Below are positions 25,607-34,276 of a stretch of 59,498 bases of DNA, in pieces. The notes under the pieces are model-generated. The model did not search any database. It was given only the letters and a program-made list of their open reading frames with translations, and was not told where the DNA came from. Numbering within the stretch: position 1 is the stretch's first letter; every line of letters starts with the position of its first letter. Source of the stretch: Flavobacterium psychrophilum (lineage in GTDB: Bacteria; Bacteroidota; Bacteroidia; Flavobacteriales; Flavobacteriaceae); NCBI GenBank assembly GCA_022730285.1, contig DZCQ01000012.1, forward strand, positions 1 through 59,498, read 5' to 3'. Made by a program: the position numbers and the translations under genes.

Positions 25607-27097
25607 ATGACTCCATTTGCAATTTTAACACTTATATTTACCTACTTTAGTTTGCTTTTTCTAATTTCTTATCTAGTAAGTAAAAAAGACAACGGAAATG
25701 AAGCTTTTTTTAAAGCAAATAAAAACTCAAAATGGTACTTAGTAGCCTTCGGAATGATAGGAACTGCACTGTCTGGAGTTACATTTATTTCAGTACCAGG
25801 AGAGGTAGGAAACCCTAATTTACAATTTAAGTATTTTCAATTTGTATTAGGAAATGCTATTGGATTTATTATAATTGCAAAAGTACTATTACCATTATAT
25901 TACAGGCTAAATTTAACTTCTATATATGGTTATATTGAACAAAGATTAGGAGTGGTAAGTTATAAAACATCTGCTCTTATATTTTTGCTTAGCAGAACTA
26001 TTGGATCTGCATTTAGATTATATTTAGTGGTAATTGTCTTACAACGTTATGTGTTTGATTATTATAAAATTCCGTTTTCGGTAACGGTTTTAACATCGTT
26101 AGTATTAATTTTTTCTTACACCTATCGTGGTGGTTTGAAAACTATAATTATTACTGATACTTTACAAACATTTTTCTTGGTTTCTTCTGTTTTTTTAACT
26201 ATCTATTTTATATGTTCTAGCTTAAATTTTAGTGCTTTTGAAGCTTTTGAAGAGATTAAGAAAAGCAATTATTCAAAAATTTTCTTTTTTGACGATTATA
26301 ATCAAGGGAATTATTTTTGGAAACAAATTTTGGGTGGAATTTTTGTAACCATTGCAATGGTTGGCTTAGATCAAGATTTGATGCAAAAAAACTTAAGTTG
26401 CAAGAATATTGGCGAAGCACAAAAAAACATGTTTACTTTTACAGGAATTTTTGTACTAATAAACATCTTCTTTTTAAGTGTGGGAGCATTATTATACATG
26501 TATGCTTCAAAAAACGGAATAGAAGTCCCAATGGTAGATGGAGTTGTTAGAACCGATTTTTTGTTCCCCGAAATAGCACTGAAATACTTGGGACTGATTC
26601 CCGCAATTGTATTTTTACTAGGGCTAACTGCAGCAACATTTGCAACAACAGATTCGGCTTTAACAGCATTAACAACTTCCTTTTGTATCGATTTTTTAGC
26701 AATGGATAAAATAGAAAATCAAAACAATAGCAATAATGTAAGGACAAGACATATAGTGCATATTGGTTTTTCAATATTATTATTCTTAGTAATTATTATT
26801 TTTAATAACGTCAATGATGCATCGGTTGTAAAAATGATATTCAAAATAGCATCCTATACATACGGCCCGCTTTTAGGACTTTACTTCTTCGGATTGTTTA
26901 TAAAATCTAAAACGGTTAATGATAAACTTGTTCCTTTTGTTTGTATAATATCGCCAGCAATTTGCTATTATATTAGTGCAAATTCTAGTGCCTTACTTGG
27001 TAATTATGTGCTAGACAACGAATTAATTATTGTAAATGGAACAATAACCCTTATAGGATTATTACTCATTAGCAAGCCAAATACTATAAAAATATAA
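25607..27097 (+). CDS. Sodium:solute symporter (SSS family)
   Basis: Membrane transporter of 496 residues with about 13 hydrophobic segments. Family features are the start FAILTLIFTYFSLLFLISYLVS, GMIGTALSGVTFISVPG (the conserved TM1-TM2 region), SRTIGSAFRLYLVV, and FTYRGGLKTIIITDTLQTF (about residues 165-185), typical of Bacteroidota SSS proteins. The substrate is not recognisable. An in-frame TTG lies upstream at 25574, but the ATG at 25607 gives the usual N-terminus, and a promoter-like TATTTTGC (25577-25584) lies between them, so I use the ATG. It converges on ribE with an 11-nt gap. Confidence 0.88.
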   Translation: MTPFAILTLIFTYFSLLFLISYLVSKKDNGNEAFFKANKNSKWYLVAFGMIGTALSGVTFISVPGEVGNPNLQFKYFQFVLGNAIGFIIIAKVLLPLYYRLNLTSIYGYIEQRLGVVSYKTSALIFLLSRTIGSAFRLYLVVIVLQRYVFDYYKIPFSVTVLTSLVLIFSYTYRGGLKTIIITDTLQTFFLVSSVFLTIYFICSSLNFSAFEAFEEIKKSNYSKIFFFDDYNQGNYFWKQILGGIFVTIAMVGLDQDLMQKNLSCKNIGEAQKNMFTFTGIFVLINIFFLSVGALLYMYASKNGIEVPMVDGVVRTDFLFPEIALKYLGLIPAIVFLLGLTAATFATTDSALTALTTSFCIDFLAMDKIENQNNSNNVRTRHIVHIGFSILLFLVIIIFNNVNDASVVKMIFKIASYTYGPLLGLYFFGLFIKSKTVNDKLVPFVCIISPAICYYISANSSALLGNYVLDNELIIVNGTITLIGLLLISKPNTIKI

Positions 27098-27108
27098 CTA
27101 CTTATTAA

Positions 27109-27705
27109 TTATTTTTCTAGATTTAACTCGTGCAATCTAGAAACATATTTACCGATAACATCAAATTCTAAATTAACCAAAGTTCCTATTTTAAAAGTAT
27201 GAAAAGTAGTATTCTGAAAAGTATAAGGAATAATAGCTACACTAAAACTATTTTTCTGAGAATTTACAACCGTTAAGCTAACACCATTGATGGTTATAGA
27301 ACCTTTTTCTATAGTAATGTTAGAATATTTACTATCGTATTCAAAAGTAAAATACCAACTCCCGTCCGCTTCAGTAATGGCAGTACAAACAGCAGTTTGG
27401 TCCACATGTCCTTGCACAATATGACCATCAAGCCTTGCCCCTAGTTGCATTGCTCGCTCCAAATTTACCTTATCTCCAACACACCAAGTAGATAAATTTG
27501 TTTTAAGAATAGTTTCCTTAATTGCTGTAACTGTGTAATAAGGTGGTTCACATTTTACAACTGTTAAACAAATGCCGTTATGAGCCAAACTTTGATCTAT
27601 TTTTAAATCTTTTGTAAGAGAAGACTCAACGGTAACATGCACATTTTCTCCTTCATTATCTAACAATTTTATACTTGCAACAGATTCTATTATTCCAGTA
27701 AACAT
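27109..27705 (-). CDS. ribE: Riboflavin synthase, alpha subunit
   Basis: Enzyme of 198 residues that dismutates two 6,7-dimethyl-8-ribityllumazine molecules into riboflavin. It has two tandem lumazine-binding domains. The first starts with the invariant MFTGIIESVASI and includes HNGICLTVV; the second (from about residue 97) contains GHIVQGHVDQTA, GSITINGVSLTVV and ends FDVIGKYVSRL. Length is normal. It is divergent from pdxA, with both promoters in the roughly 60-nt gap. Confidence 0.97.
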   Translation of the reverse strand: MFTGIIESVASIKLLDNEGENVHVTVESSLTKDLKIDQSLAHNGICLTVVKCEPPYYTVTAIKETILKTNLSTWCVGDKVNLERAMQLGARLDGHIVQGHVDQTAVCTAITEADGSWYFTFEYDSKYSNITIEKGSITINGVSLTVVNSQKNSFSVAIIPYTFQNTTFHTFKIGTLVNLEFDVIGKYVSRLHELNLEK

Positions 27706-27724
27706 AAACTTAATTTTATTTTAG

Positions 27725-27732
27725 TAAATTTG
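27725..27732 (+). promoter_or_regulatory. pdxA promoter (-7 box)
   Basis: TAAATTTG is a perfect TAnnTTTG -7 element about 30 nt before the pdxA ATG. No clear TTG lies at the -33 distance, so the assignment depends on the -7 box and position. Confidence 0.55.
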
Positions 27733-27736
27733 CATT

Positions 27737-27769
27737 CAAAATTAGGAATAAATACAAAACAAATGACAA
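27737..27769 (-). promoter_or_regulatory. ribE promoter
   Basis: Minus-strand TAATTTTG (27737-27744) matches TAnnTTTG, with a TTTG at 27767-27770 giving a 22-nt spacer. It interleaves with the divergent pdxA promoter and its -33 lies within the first codons of pdxA. Confidence 0.5.
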
Positions 27770-28800
27770 AGGAAACAGAAAATATTATTGTAGGAATTTC
27801 TATAGGCGATTTAAATGGAATAGGTAGTGAAATTATTTTAAAAACATTTGAAGATCCTCGCATGCTCGAAATGTGCACGCCAGTTATTTTTGCAAATGTA
27901 AAAATACTATCATTTATTAAAAAAGAACTTCAAATCGAAACTCCTATTCACGGAATAGACACATTAGACCAAATTGTAATTGGCAAGATAAACGTATTAA
28001 ATGTTTGGAAAGAAAGCGTAAGCATCAACTATGGAAAACTAGACCCTTCAGTAGGAAAATATGCCATAAAATCGTTTGTAGCTGCAACCAAAGCTCTTAA
28101 AGACGGCATAGTAAATATATTAGTTACAGCTCCTATAAATAAAGCAAATATTCAATCCAGTGATTTTAAATTCCCTGGACATACAGATTATCTAGACCAA
28201 GAACTAGAAGGAAATGCCCTTATGTTAATGATTCAAGATAATTTAAGAGTTGGGTTATTAACCGATCACATACCCGTTAATCAAGTAAGTAAAGTTTTAA
28301 CAGAAACTTTAATTAGACAAAAAATACAAACAATAAAACATACACTTATACAAGATTTTAGAATTATAAAACCTAAAATAGCAGTGTTAGGACTAAACCC
28401 ACATTGTGGTGACAATGGCGTAATTGGGCAAGAAGACGATACTGTTATAAAACCAACCATTCAGAAAATATACAACGAAGGAACTCTTGTTTTTGGACCT
28501 TTTGCAGCCGATAGCTTTTTCGGAAGTAACCAATTTTTAAACTACGATGCGATTATTGCAACTTATCATGACCAAGGACTAATCCCATTTAAAACGCTAT
28601 CCTTTGGCACAGGGGTAAACTATACCGCAGGATTAAAAAACGTGAGAACTTCTCCAGACCATGGCACAGCTTATGAAATTGCTGGAAAAGGAATTGCAAA
28701 CCACACTTCTTTTTTACAAGCAATTTATGCAGGAATAGACATATATAAAGCTAGAAATGAATACCTTAACCTAACAAAAAATCCTTTAAAAACAAAATAA
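27763..28800 (+). CDS. pdxA: 4-hydroxythreonine-4-phosphate dehydrogenase
   Basis: Pyridoxal-phosphate biosynthesis enzyme of 345 residues, NAD(P)-dependent and metal-dependent. Signatures are GISIGDLNGIGSEIILKT (N-terminus), LVTAPINKANI, FPGHTDYLDQ (metal His), LLTDHIPVNQVS, LGLNPHCGDNGVIG, ATYHDQGLIPFK and RTSPDHGTAYEIAG; all metal and substrate residues are kept. I start at the ATG at 27763 rather than at an upstream in-frame TTG (27730), because the TTG overlaps the -7 promoter box. It is divergent from ribE, a common arrangement in flavobacteria. Confidence 0.96.
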   Translation: MTKETENIIVGISIGDLNGIGSEIILKTFEDPRMLEMCTPVIFANVKILSFIKKELQIETPIHGIDTLDQIVIGKINVLNVWKESVSINYGKLDPSVGKYAIKSFVAATKALKDGIVNILVTAPINKANIQSSDFKFPGHTDYLDQELEGNALMLMIQDNLRVGLLTDHIPVNQVSKVLTETLIRQKIQTIKHTLIQDFRIIKPKIAVLGLNPHCGDNGVIGQEDDTVIKPTIQKIYNEGTLVFGPFAADSFFGSNQFLNYDAIIATYHDQGLIPFKTLSFGTGVNYTAGLKNVRTSPDHGTAYEIAGKGIANHTSFLQAIYAGIDIYKARNEYLNLTKNPLKTK

Positions 28801-28853
28801 CAAGAACAAATAAAAAAAAACACTTCAATTCTTTTATTTTTACAAAAAATGTA

Positions 28854-28861
28854 TATCTTTG
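28854..28861 (+). promoter_or_regulatory. Promoter of yceD-rpmF
   Basis: TATCTTTG, followed by C, is a perfect TAnnTTTG -7 box about 34 nt before the DUF177 gene. The upstream region is T-rich (TTCTTTTATTTTT) without an exact -33 TTG. The combination is typical of strong Bacteroidota ribosomal-gene promoters. Confidence 0.6.
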
Positions 28862-28895
28862 CACTCCCTTATATTATATAACAATAATTATTGAG

Positions 28896-29405
28896 ATGAA
28901 AGTTACAAAAGAATTTTTAATTCAATTTATAGGTTTAAAACTAGGGAAACATCAATTTGAATATATAATTGACAAAAAGTTCTTTGATAGTTTTGATTAT
29001 GAAGATTTTAACAATGCTTCTGTTAAAACAACAGTAGTATTAGATAAAAAAAACACCATGCTTGAACTAAATTTTAAGCATAAAGGAACCGTAAATGTCC
29101 CCTGTGATTTAACTAACGAATCATTTGATTTACCTATTAAAGGCGAATTAAAACTAATTGTTAGATTTGGAGAAATCTTTAATAATGATAGTGAAGAACT
29201 ACTCATATTACCTATTGGAGAGCACGAAATAGACGTTTCACAATATATATATGAAATGATTATACTTTCAGTACCATTAAAAAGAGTAAATAAATTATCT
29301 AAATTAGACTTTTCATCAAACAAAACAACTAAGAAAAAAGAAGAAATACAACAGAATACAGACCCACGGTGGGATAAATTAAAAAAACTATTAACGGATA
29401 AATAA
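28896..29405 (+). CDS. yceD: YceD/DUF177 family protein
   Basis: Soluble protein of 169 residues of the YceD/DUF177 family, which is nearly always encoded directly upstream of ribosomal protein L32 and in some species affects 23S rRNA levels. Visible features are a diverged DUF177 core with FKHKGTVNVPCDLTNESFDLPIKGEL (residues about 55-80, quoted in part: VNVPCDLTNE) and a late DVSQYIYEMIILSVPLKR segment, then the PRWDKLKKL end that closely resembles other members. It is 9 nt upstream of rpmF. The exact biochemical role is not known. Confidence 0.85.
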   Translation: MKVTKEFLIQFIGLKLGKHQFEYIIDKKFFDSFDYEDFNNASVKTTVVLDKKNTMLELNFKHKGTVNVPCDLTNESFDLPIKGELKLIVRFGEIFNNDSEELLILPIGEHEIDVSQYIYEMIILSVPLKRVNKLSKLDFSSNKTTKKKEEIQQNTDPRWDKLKKLLTDK

Positions 29406-29414
29406 TATTGCAAA

Positions 29415-29609
29415 ATGGCACATCCTAAGAGAAAAATTTCCAAAACTAGAAGAGACAAAAGAAGAACGCACTACAAAGCAACTGTTGCACAAATAGCAAC
29501 TTGCCCTATAACAGGAGAGGCACATTTATACCACAGAGCTTATTGGCACGAAGGAAAAATGTATTACAGAGGTCAGGTTGTTATAGATAAGCAAATTGCA
29601 GTTGCTTAA
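29415..29609 (+). CDS. rpmF: 50S ribosomal protein L32
   Basis: Basic ribosomal protein of 64 residues starting [20 protein letters not shown], unmistakable L32. The zinc-ribbon cysteines of many L32 proteins are mostly missing (only Cys30 in TCPITGEAH remains), a zinc-independent form common in Bacteroidota. It is coupled with the DUF177 gene and ends in a strong hairpin terminator, so the two form a short ribosomal unit. Confidence 0.97.
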   Translation: MAHPKRKISKTRRDKRRTHYKATVAQIATCPITGEAHLYHRAYWHEGKMYYRGQVVIDKQIAVA

Positions 29610-29634
29610 TACTTATTTTTGTATATAAAAATAC

Positions 29635-29660
29635 AACTCTCACTAAGTGAGAGTTTTTTT
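29635..29660 (+). terminator. Intrinsic terminator after rpmF
   Basis: Stem AACTCTCAC / GTGAGAGTT with a TAA loop, followed by seven T residues. It is 26 nt after the rpmF stop. Confidence 0.9.
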
Positions 29661-29771
29661 GTTGAATATAATTGAAAAATAAATACAAAAAAACTTTTTA
29701 AAAAAAACTTTTTTTGTATCTTTAATTAACTTTTTTAAAATTATATTTTAAAAAATATTATTTAAATTTTT

Positions 29772-30773
29772 ATGAATACAATTACTGCTGCAATTACAGC
29801 CGTTGGTGCTTATGTCCCAGATTTCGTGCTATCAAATCAAGTTCTAGAAACAATGATAGACACAAATGACGAATGGATTACCACTAGAACAGGCATCAAA
29901 GAGCGAAGAATTCTAAAAGAAAAAGGAAAAGGAACTTCTTATCTTGCAATAAAAGCTGCTCAAAATCTAATAGAAAAAACTGGCTTAGACCCAACTACTA
30001 TAGATATGATTATACTAGCAACAGCAACGCCAGACATGCCAGTTGCATCCACAGGAGTATATGTTGCTAGTCAAATTGGAGCTATCAATGCCTTTGCTTA
30101 TGACTTGCAGGCAGCATGCTCAAGCTTCCTATATGGAATGTCCACAGCAGCAGCATATATAGAATCTGGCAGATACAAAAAAATCCTTTTAATAGGGGCC
30201 GATAAAATGTCTTCTATTATAGACTATACTGATAGAGCAACTTGTATCATTTTTGGAGATGGTGGTGGTGCCGCCTTATTTGAACCAAATACAGAAGGCT
30301 TAGGACTACAAGATGAATATTTACGCTCAGACGGTTTAGGTAGAGAATACCTAAAAATAGATGCAGGAGGTTCTATATTGCCAGCATCCGCAACTACTGT
30401 TGAAAACGGATTACACACAGTATTTCAGGACGGAAAAACTGTTTTTAAATATGCCGTTTCTGGTATGGCAGATGTAAGCGAAAAAATTATGCAACGCAAC
30501 AACCTAACACATAACGATATCAATTGGTTAGTAGCGCATCAAGCAAATAAACGTATTATAGATGCGACAGCACAACGAATGGAATTAGAGGAATCTAAAG
30601 TATTAATGAATATAGAAAAATACGGGAATACTACCTCTGCCACACTACCTCTTTTACTCAACGATTTTGAAAAGCAACTAAAAAAAGGCGATAATCTTAT
30701 TTTTGCATCATTTGGAGGAGGTTTCACTTGGGGATCCATTTATTTAAAATGGGCATATACTAAAGAAAATTAA
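29772..30773 (+). CDS. fabH: 3-oxoacyl-ACP synthase III
   Basis: Condensing enzyme of 333 residues starting fatty acid elongation from acetyl-CoA (or branched acyl-CoA) and malonyl-ACP. The catalytic triad is visible: Cys in LQAACSSFLYG (about 114), His in WLVAHQANKRI (about 256), and Asn in YGNTTSAT (about 286). GTGIKERR-type segment (TRTGIKERRI) is also present. It heads the fabH-accB-accC group, with a weak promoter-like TATCTTTA at 29717-29724 preceding it. The length is normal. Confidence 0.97.
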   Translation: MNTITAAITAVGAYVPDFVLSNQVLETMIDTNDEWITTRTGIKERRILKEKGKGTSYLAIKAAQNLIEKTGLDPTTIDMIILATATPDMPVASTGVYVASQIGAINAFAYDLQAACSSFLYGMSTAAAYIESGRYKKILLIGADKMSSIIDYTDRATCIIFGDGGGAALFEPNTEGLGLQDEYLRSDGLGREYLKIDAGGSILPASATTVENGLHTVFQDGKTVFKYAVSGMADVSEKIMQRNNLTHNDINWLVAHQANKRIIDATAQRMELEESKVLMNIEKYGNTTSATLPLLLNDFEKQLKKGDNLIFASFGGGFTWGSIYLKWAYTKEN

Positions 30774-30785
30774 AAATTAAAACAT

Positions 30786-30818
30786 AAAAGGTTGATAACT
30801 AACTGTTTTCAACCTTTT
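30786..30818 (+). terminator. Hairpin between fabH and accB
   Basis: Ten-base-pair stem AAAAGGTTGA / TCAACCTTTT with a 13-nt loop, 12 nt after the fabH stop. There are only four trailing T residues, within the stem, so it is a weak terminator or attenuator reducing read-through into accB. Confidence 0.5.
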
Positions 30819-30851
30819 GCAATATATAAACCCTATCTAAAACAATTAATT

Positions 30852-31319
30852 ATGGATTTAAAAGAAATTCAAAACCTAATCAAATTTGTAGCAAACTCTG
30901 GTGTTGCTGAAGTAAAATTAGAAACAGGAGATGTGAAAATCACTATCAAAACAACAGTCGAAGGTACTACCGAAACTACTTATGTGCATCAAATGCCAGC
31001 TCAAAATGTAATACCACAAGTAGTAGCACAACCTGTAATAGCATCAAATCCAGTAGCTCCAATTCCAGAAGATTCAAAATATATAACTATAAAATCTCCT
31101 ATTATTGGAACCTTTTACAGAAAACCAGCTCCAGACAAACCTTTGTTTGTTGAGGTAGGAAGTACTGTAAACAAAGGTGATGTGATTTGTGTAATTGAAG
31201 CAATGAAACTATTTAATGAAATTGAATCTGAAATTTCTGGAAAAATAGTTAAAATTTTGGTAGATGATGCTTCTCCAGTAGAGTTTGATCAGCCATTATT
31301 TTTAGTTGATCCATCTTAA
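30852..31319 (+). CDS. accB: Acetyl-CoA carboxylase biotin carboxyl carrier protein
   Basis: Carrier protein of 155 residues. The N-terminal part (MDLKEIQNLIKFVANSGVAE) binds the complex, a Pro/Ala/Val-rich linker follows (about 55-80), and the C-terminal biotinyl domain has the biotinylation motif VIEAMKLFNEIE with the modified Lys at about residue 121. A longer frame begins at 30792, but the ATG at 30852 yields the standard AccB start and lies after the hairpin, so I use it. It is followed 96 nt later by accC. Confidence 0.96.
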   Translation: MDLKEIQNLIKFVANSGVAEVKLETGDVKITIKTTVEGTTETTYVHQMPAQNVIPQVVAQPVIASNPVAPIPEDSKYITIKSPIIGTFYRKPAPDKPLFVEVGSTVNKGDVICVIEAMKLFNEIESEISGKIVKILVDDASPVEFDQPLFLVDPS

Positions 31320-31415
31320 ATTTAGATTTTTAAAATAGTAATTTTAGTTAGAAATATTTTTCTATTAACTTTCTATTCAAATATCTAATTTGTCTAATAA
31401 TCTAATTAAAAAAAG

Positions 31416-32762
31416 ATGTTTAAAAAAATATTAATTGCAAATAGAGGCGAAATCGCGCTTCGTATTATAAGAACTTGTCGAGAAATGGGTATAAAAACCG
31501 TCGCAGTCTATTCTACAGCAGATGCAGAAAGCTTACATGTTAAATTTGCAGATGAAGCCGTTTGCATTGGGCCTCCACCAAGTAATTTATCCTATTTAAA
31601 AATGGCAAATATTATTGCCGCAGCAGAAATAACAAATGCAGATGCAATACATCCTGGTTATGGATTTTTATCAGAAAACTCCAAATTTTCTAAAATTTGT
31701 CAAGAACATGGTATCAAATTTATAGGAGCATCGCCTGAAATGATAGATAGAATGGGAGATAAAGCTTCTGCAAAGTCCACCATGATAGAAGCAGGTGTTC
31801 CTTGTGTTCCTGGATCTATTGGAATATTAGAATCTTATGAACAAGCAGAGAAATTGGCCTCTGAATTTGGATACCCTGTTATGCTAAAAGCAACTGCTGG
31901 TGGTGGTGGTAAAGGAATGAGAGCTGTATGGAAACAAGAAGATTTGTTAAAAGCCTGGGAGAGTGCACGTCAGGAATCTGCGGCAGCATTTGGTAATGAT
32001 GGCATGTATTTAGAAAAACTTATAGAAGAACCTAGACATATCGAAATTCAAATAATTGGAGATTCGTTTGGAAAAGCATGTCACTTGTCCGAAAGAGATT
32101 GTTCGGTACAACGTCGTCATCAAAAATTAACAGAAGAAACTCCATCTCCATTTATGACGAATGAATTACGTGAAAAAATGGGAACTGCTGCAGTGAAAGC
32201 AGCTGAATATATTAAATACGAAGGTGCTGGAACTGTAGAATTTTTAGTAGATAAACATCGAAATTTTTATTTCATGGAAATGAATACTAGAATACAAGTG
32301 GAACACCCAATAACAGAACAAGTTATTGATTATGACTTAATTAGAGAACAAATATTAGTTGCTGCTGGTGTCCCAATTTCTGGACGTAATTACTTACCAC
32401 AATTACATGCTATAGAATGTCGTATCAATGCAGAAGACCCTTACAACGACTTTAGACCTTCTCCTGGAAAAATTACTGTATTACATGCTCCAGGTGGACA
32501 TGGAGTTAGGCTAGACACACATGTTTATGCAGGATATACCATTCCACCAAACTATGATTCTATGATTGCAAAATTAATTACAACTGCTCAAACTAGGCAA
32601 GAAGCTATTAATAAAATGAAACGTGCTTTAGATGAATTTGTAATTGAGGGCATTAAAACTACCATTCCTTTTCACAGACAACTTATGGACGATGAAAAGT
32701 ATATAGCAGGAGACTACACCACCGCATTTATGGACACTTTTGTAATGAAAAACCCAAACTAA
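31416..32762 (+). CDS. accC: Acetyl-CoA carboxylase, biotin carboxylase subunit
   Basis: ATP-grasp enzyme of 448 residues that carboxylates biotin on AccB. The N-terminal domain [21 protein letters not shown], the ATP-binding glycine loop [14 protein letters not shown] (about 159-172), the metal/bicarbonate site [18 protein letters not shown] (about 285-302), and the C-terminal [16 protein letters not shown] are all canonical. The length is that of a stand-alone biotin carboxylase. A good terminator follows. Confidence 0.98.
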   Translation: MFKKILIANRGEIALRIIRTCREMGIKTVAVYSTADAESLHVKFADEAVCIGPPPSNLSYLKMANIIAAAEITNADAIHPGYGFLSENSKFSKICQEHGIKFIGASPEMIDRMGDKASAKSTMIEAGVPCVPGSIGILESYEQAEKLASEFGYPVMLKATAGGGGKGMRAVWKQEDLLKAWESARQESAAAFGNDGMYLEKLIEEPRHIEIQIIGDSFGKACHLSERDCSVQRRHQKLTEETPSPFMTNELREKMGTAAVKAAEYIKYEGAGTVEFLVDKHRNFYFMEMNTRIQVEHPITEQVIDYDLIREQILVAAGVPISGRNYLPQLHAIECRINAEDPYNDFRPSPGKITVLHAPGGHGVRLDTHVYAGYTIPPNYDSMIAKLITTAQTRQEAINKMKRALDEFVIEGIKTTIPFHRQLMDDEKYIAGDYTTAFMDTFVMKNPN

Positions 32763-32771
32763 TATATTTTA

Positions 32772-32803
32772 AAAACCCATTCTATTTCTTGAATGGGTTT
32801 TTA
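32772..32803 (+). terminator. Intrinsic terminator after accC
   Basis: Eleven-base-pair stem AAAACCCATTC / GAATGGGTTTT with an 8-nt loop, then further T residues; 9 nt after the accC stop. Confidence 0.88.
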
Positions 32804-33065
32804 CTTTTATACAAAAAGATAGATTTTTAATAATAATAACGTCATAAATTTTTAAGTTTACTGAGATAATCTATACATTTGAATGTGCTAGAATAGAAAA
32901 AATTCAAAATAAATAAAAAAATTATTTTTTATAAAAACATTTAGCTAAGACAGATGAATCATAGAAATATGTTAGTACTATTACTTGCTAATTATTAGGT
33001 GGCTTCTAAAAATTAGCTTTCAAGTATAACAAATAAAGTAAAACAAGAAAATGAAAAACTAAAAT
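32804..33065 (+). other. Non-coding spacer before the AraC-type gene
   Basis: About 260 nt of very AT-rich sequence with stop codons in every frame. I see no good TAnnTTTG box, no tRNA-like fold and no strong repeat. It presumably carries the promoter of the AraC-type regulator. Confidence 0.5.
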
Positions 33066-34166
33066 ATGAAAGATTTTTTACTTGGAGGAGTTATTCAAGC
33101 GCTATTATTAGCACTTTATTTTATATTCAACAAATTTAACAAGAATATTATTGCACAACGGTGGCTAGGCATATTGCTTTTGCTTGTTGCAACAACAATG
33201 GGATTAAATTATTTTTTGTCTGAAAACTATAAGCAATTTCCTCATTTAATAAGAATTTGGGAACTATTACCTTTTCTTTATCCACCAACTATCTTTCTTT
33301 ACATTTATGCATTGTTGTATGGAAATATCTATTATTCAAAAAAATATTTTTTTCTTTTAATTCCATTTTTTATCGGAATAATTATTCTTTTTCCTTTTCT
33401 AACAAGCAGTTCATCGTTGAAAATACAACAATATGAACTTGCAAAAAATACAATCCCTGAAAATTTTTATTTGCTATTTTGGTTAAAATCTTTATACGGA
33501 TTAACAATGATTTTAGCCTCTTTTCATATCATTTTTAAATATAAAAAAAATATTAAATTAGTTTTTGCAGATAATGCCATAAACAAATGGGCAATTTCCT
33601 CATTAATTGCATTTTCATTGTTATGGATAGTTGGAATAGGTAGAGTTCTTTTTGACTTTAATGAAATTATAACAAAAATGGTTTCTATTATTTTAATAAT
33701 TTCCATTTATATTTTAACCTATTTTACATTAAAACAAACTCAAATTTTTGGAGAGTCTGACTTAAGAATTTTAGAAGAAATTAAAATTAACAAACCTGAA
33801 CTGTTTTTAATAGAAAAAGAAGAAGCTAAATCTATTTATAGCAATCTTTCAAATATTGTCAAAAACGAAAAATTATTTTTAGACAAAAACTTTAATTTAC
33901 AAAAACTCACTCAAATTTGCAAATGTAAATCTACTGTTGTTTCGGATGTTTTGAACAATCACAACAATCAAAATTTTTACGCATTTATAAATGAATTTCG
34001 TGTAAATGAAGTTTGTAAAATGCTAAAAAGCGATGAAAATTCACACTTAACGTTAGATGGAATTGGCGAGTTGTGTGGTTTTAAAAGTAAATCTACTTTC
34101 TATCAAAGTTTTAAAGAAGTAACAGGAAAAACACCAATGCAGTATAAAAAAGAACACAAAAAATAA
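33066..34166 (+). CDS. Membrane-anchored AraC-family transcriptional regulator
   Basis: Regulator of 366 residues with two parts. The N-terminal 220 residues hold about seven hydrophobic segments (from GGVIQALLLALYFIF to IILIISIYILTYF), and the C-terminal 100 residues are an AraC-type double helix-turn-helix: LQKLTQICKCKSTVVSDVLN, FYAFINEFRVNEVCKML, and the hallmark GFKSKSTFYQSFKEVTGKTP. Seven-TM/AraC fusions are common in Bacteroidota and probably sense an envelope or external signal directly. The downstream gene, 110 nt away on the same strand, encodes a secreted metallophosphoesterase and is the natural candidate target. The ligand is unknown. Confidence 0.88.
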   Translation: MKDFLLGGVIQALLLALYFIFNKFNKNIIAQRWLGILLLLVATTMGLNYFLSENYKQFPHLIRIWELLPFLYPPTIFLYIYALLYGNIYYSKKYFFLLIPFFIGIIILFPFLTSSSSLKIQQYELAKNTIPENFYLLFWLKSLYGLTMILASFHIIFKYKKNIKLVFADNAINKWAISSLIAFSLLWIVGIGRVLFDFNEIITKMVSIILIISIYILTYFTLKQTQIFGESDLRILEEIKINKPELFLIEKEEAKSIYSNLSNIVKNEKLFLDKNFNLQKLTQICKCKSTVVSDVLNNHNNQNFYAFINEFRVNEVCKMLKSDENSHLTLDGIGELCGFKSKSTFYQSFKEVTGKTPMQYKKEHKK

Positions 34167-34235
34167 TTATTTTGTCCGTTTAAATTTAAAAATACAAAAC
34201 AAACGAAATTTATTCTTGTGGTTTAATTCTAAAAA

Positions 34236-34249
34236 TTGACTTTTGTCAA
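34236..34249 (+). promoter_or_regulatory. Palindrome upstream of the metallophosphoesterase gene
   Basis: TTGAC-TTTT-GTCAA, a small inverted repeat 28 nt before the ATG. A TTG at 34216-34218 followed by 19 nt and then GACTTTTG (34238-34245) resembles a weak TTG-N19-TAnnTTTG promoter, so the palindrome would cover the -7 region and could be an operator. The call is tentative because five-base arms occur by chance in AT-rich DNA. Confidence 0.3.
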
Positions 34250-34276
34250 AAAATATTAACCTCAAAAAAAATCGTT

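Noticed and set aside
28997..29458. 153-codon open frame on the minus strand
   Set aside because: It lies over the yceD and rpmF genes, which have clear homology; the minus-strand product resembles nothing and has the low-complexity look of a shadow frame.
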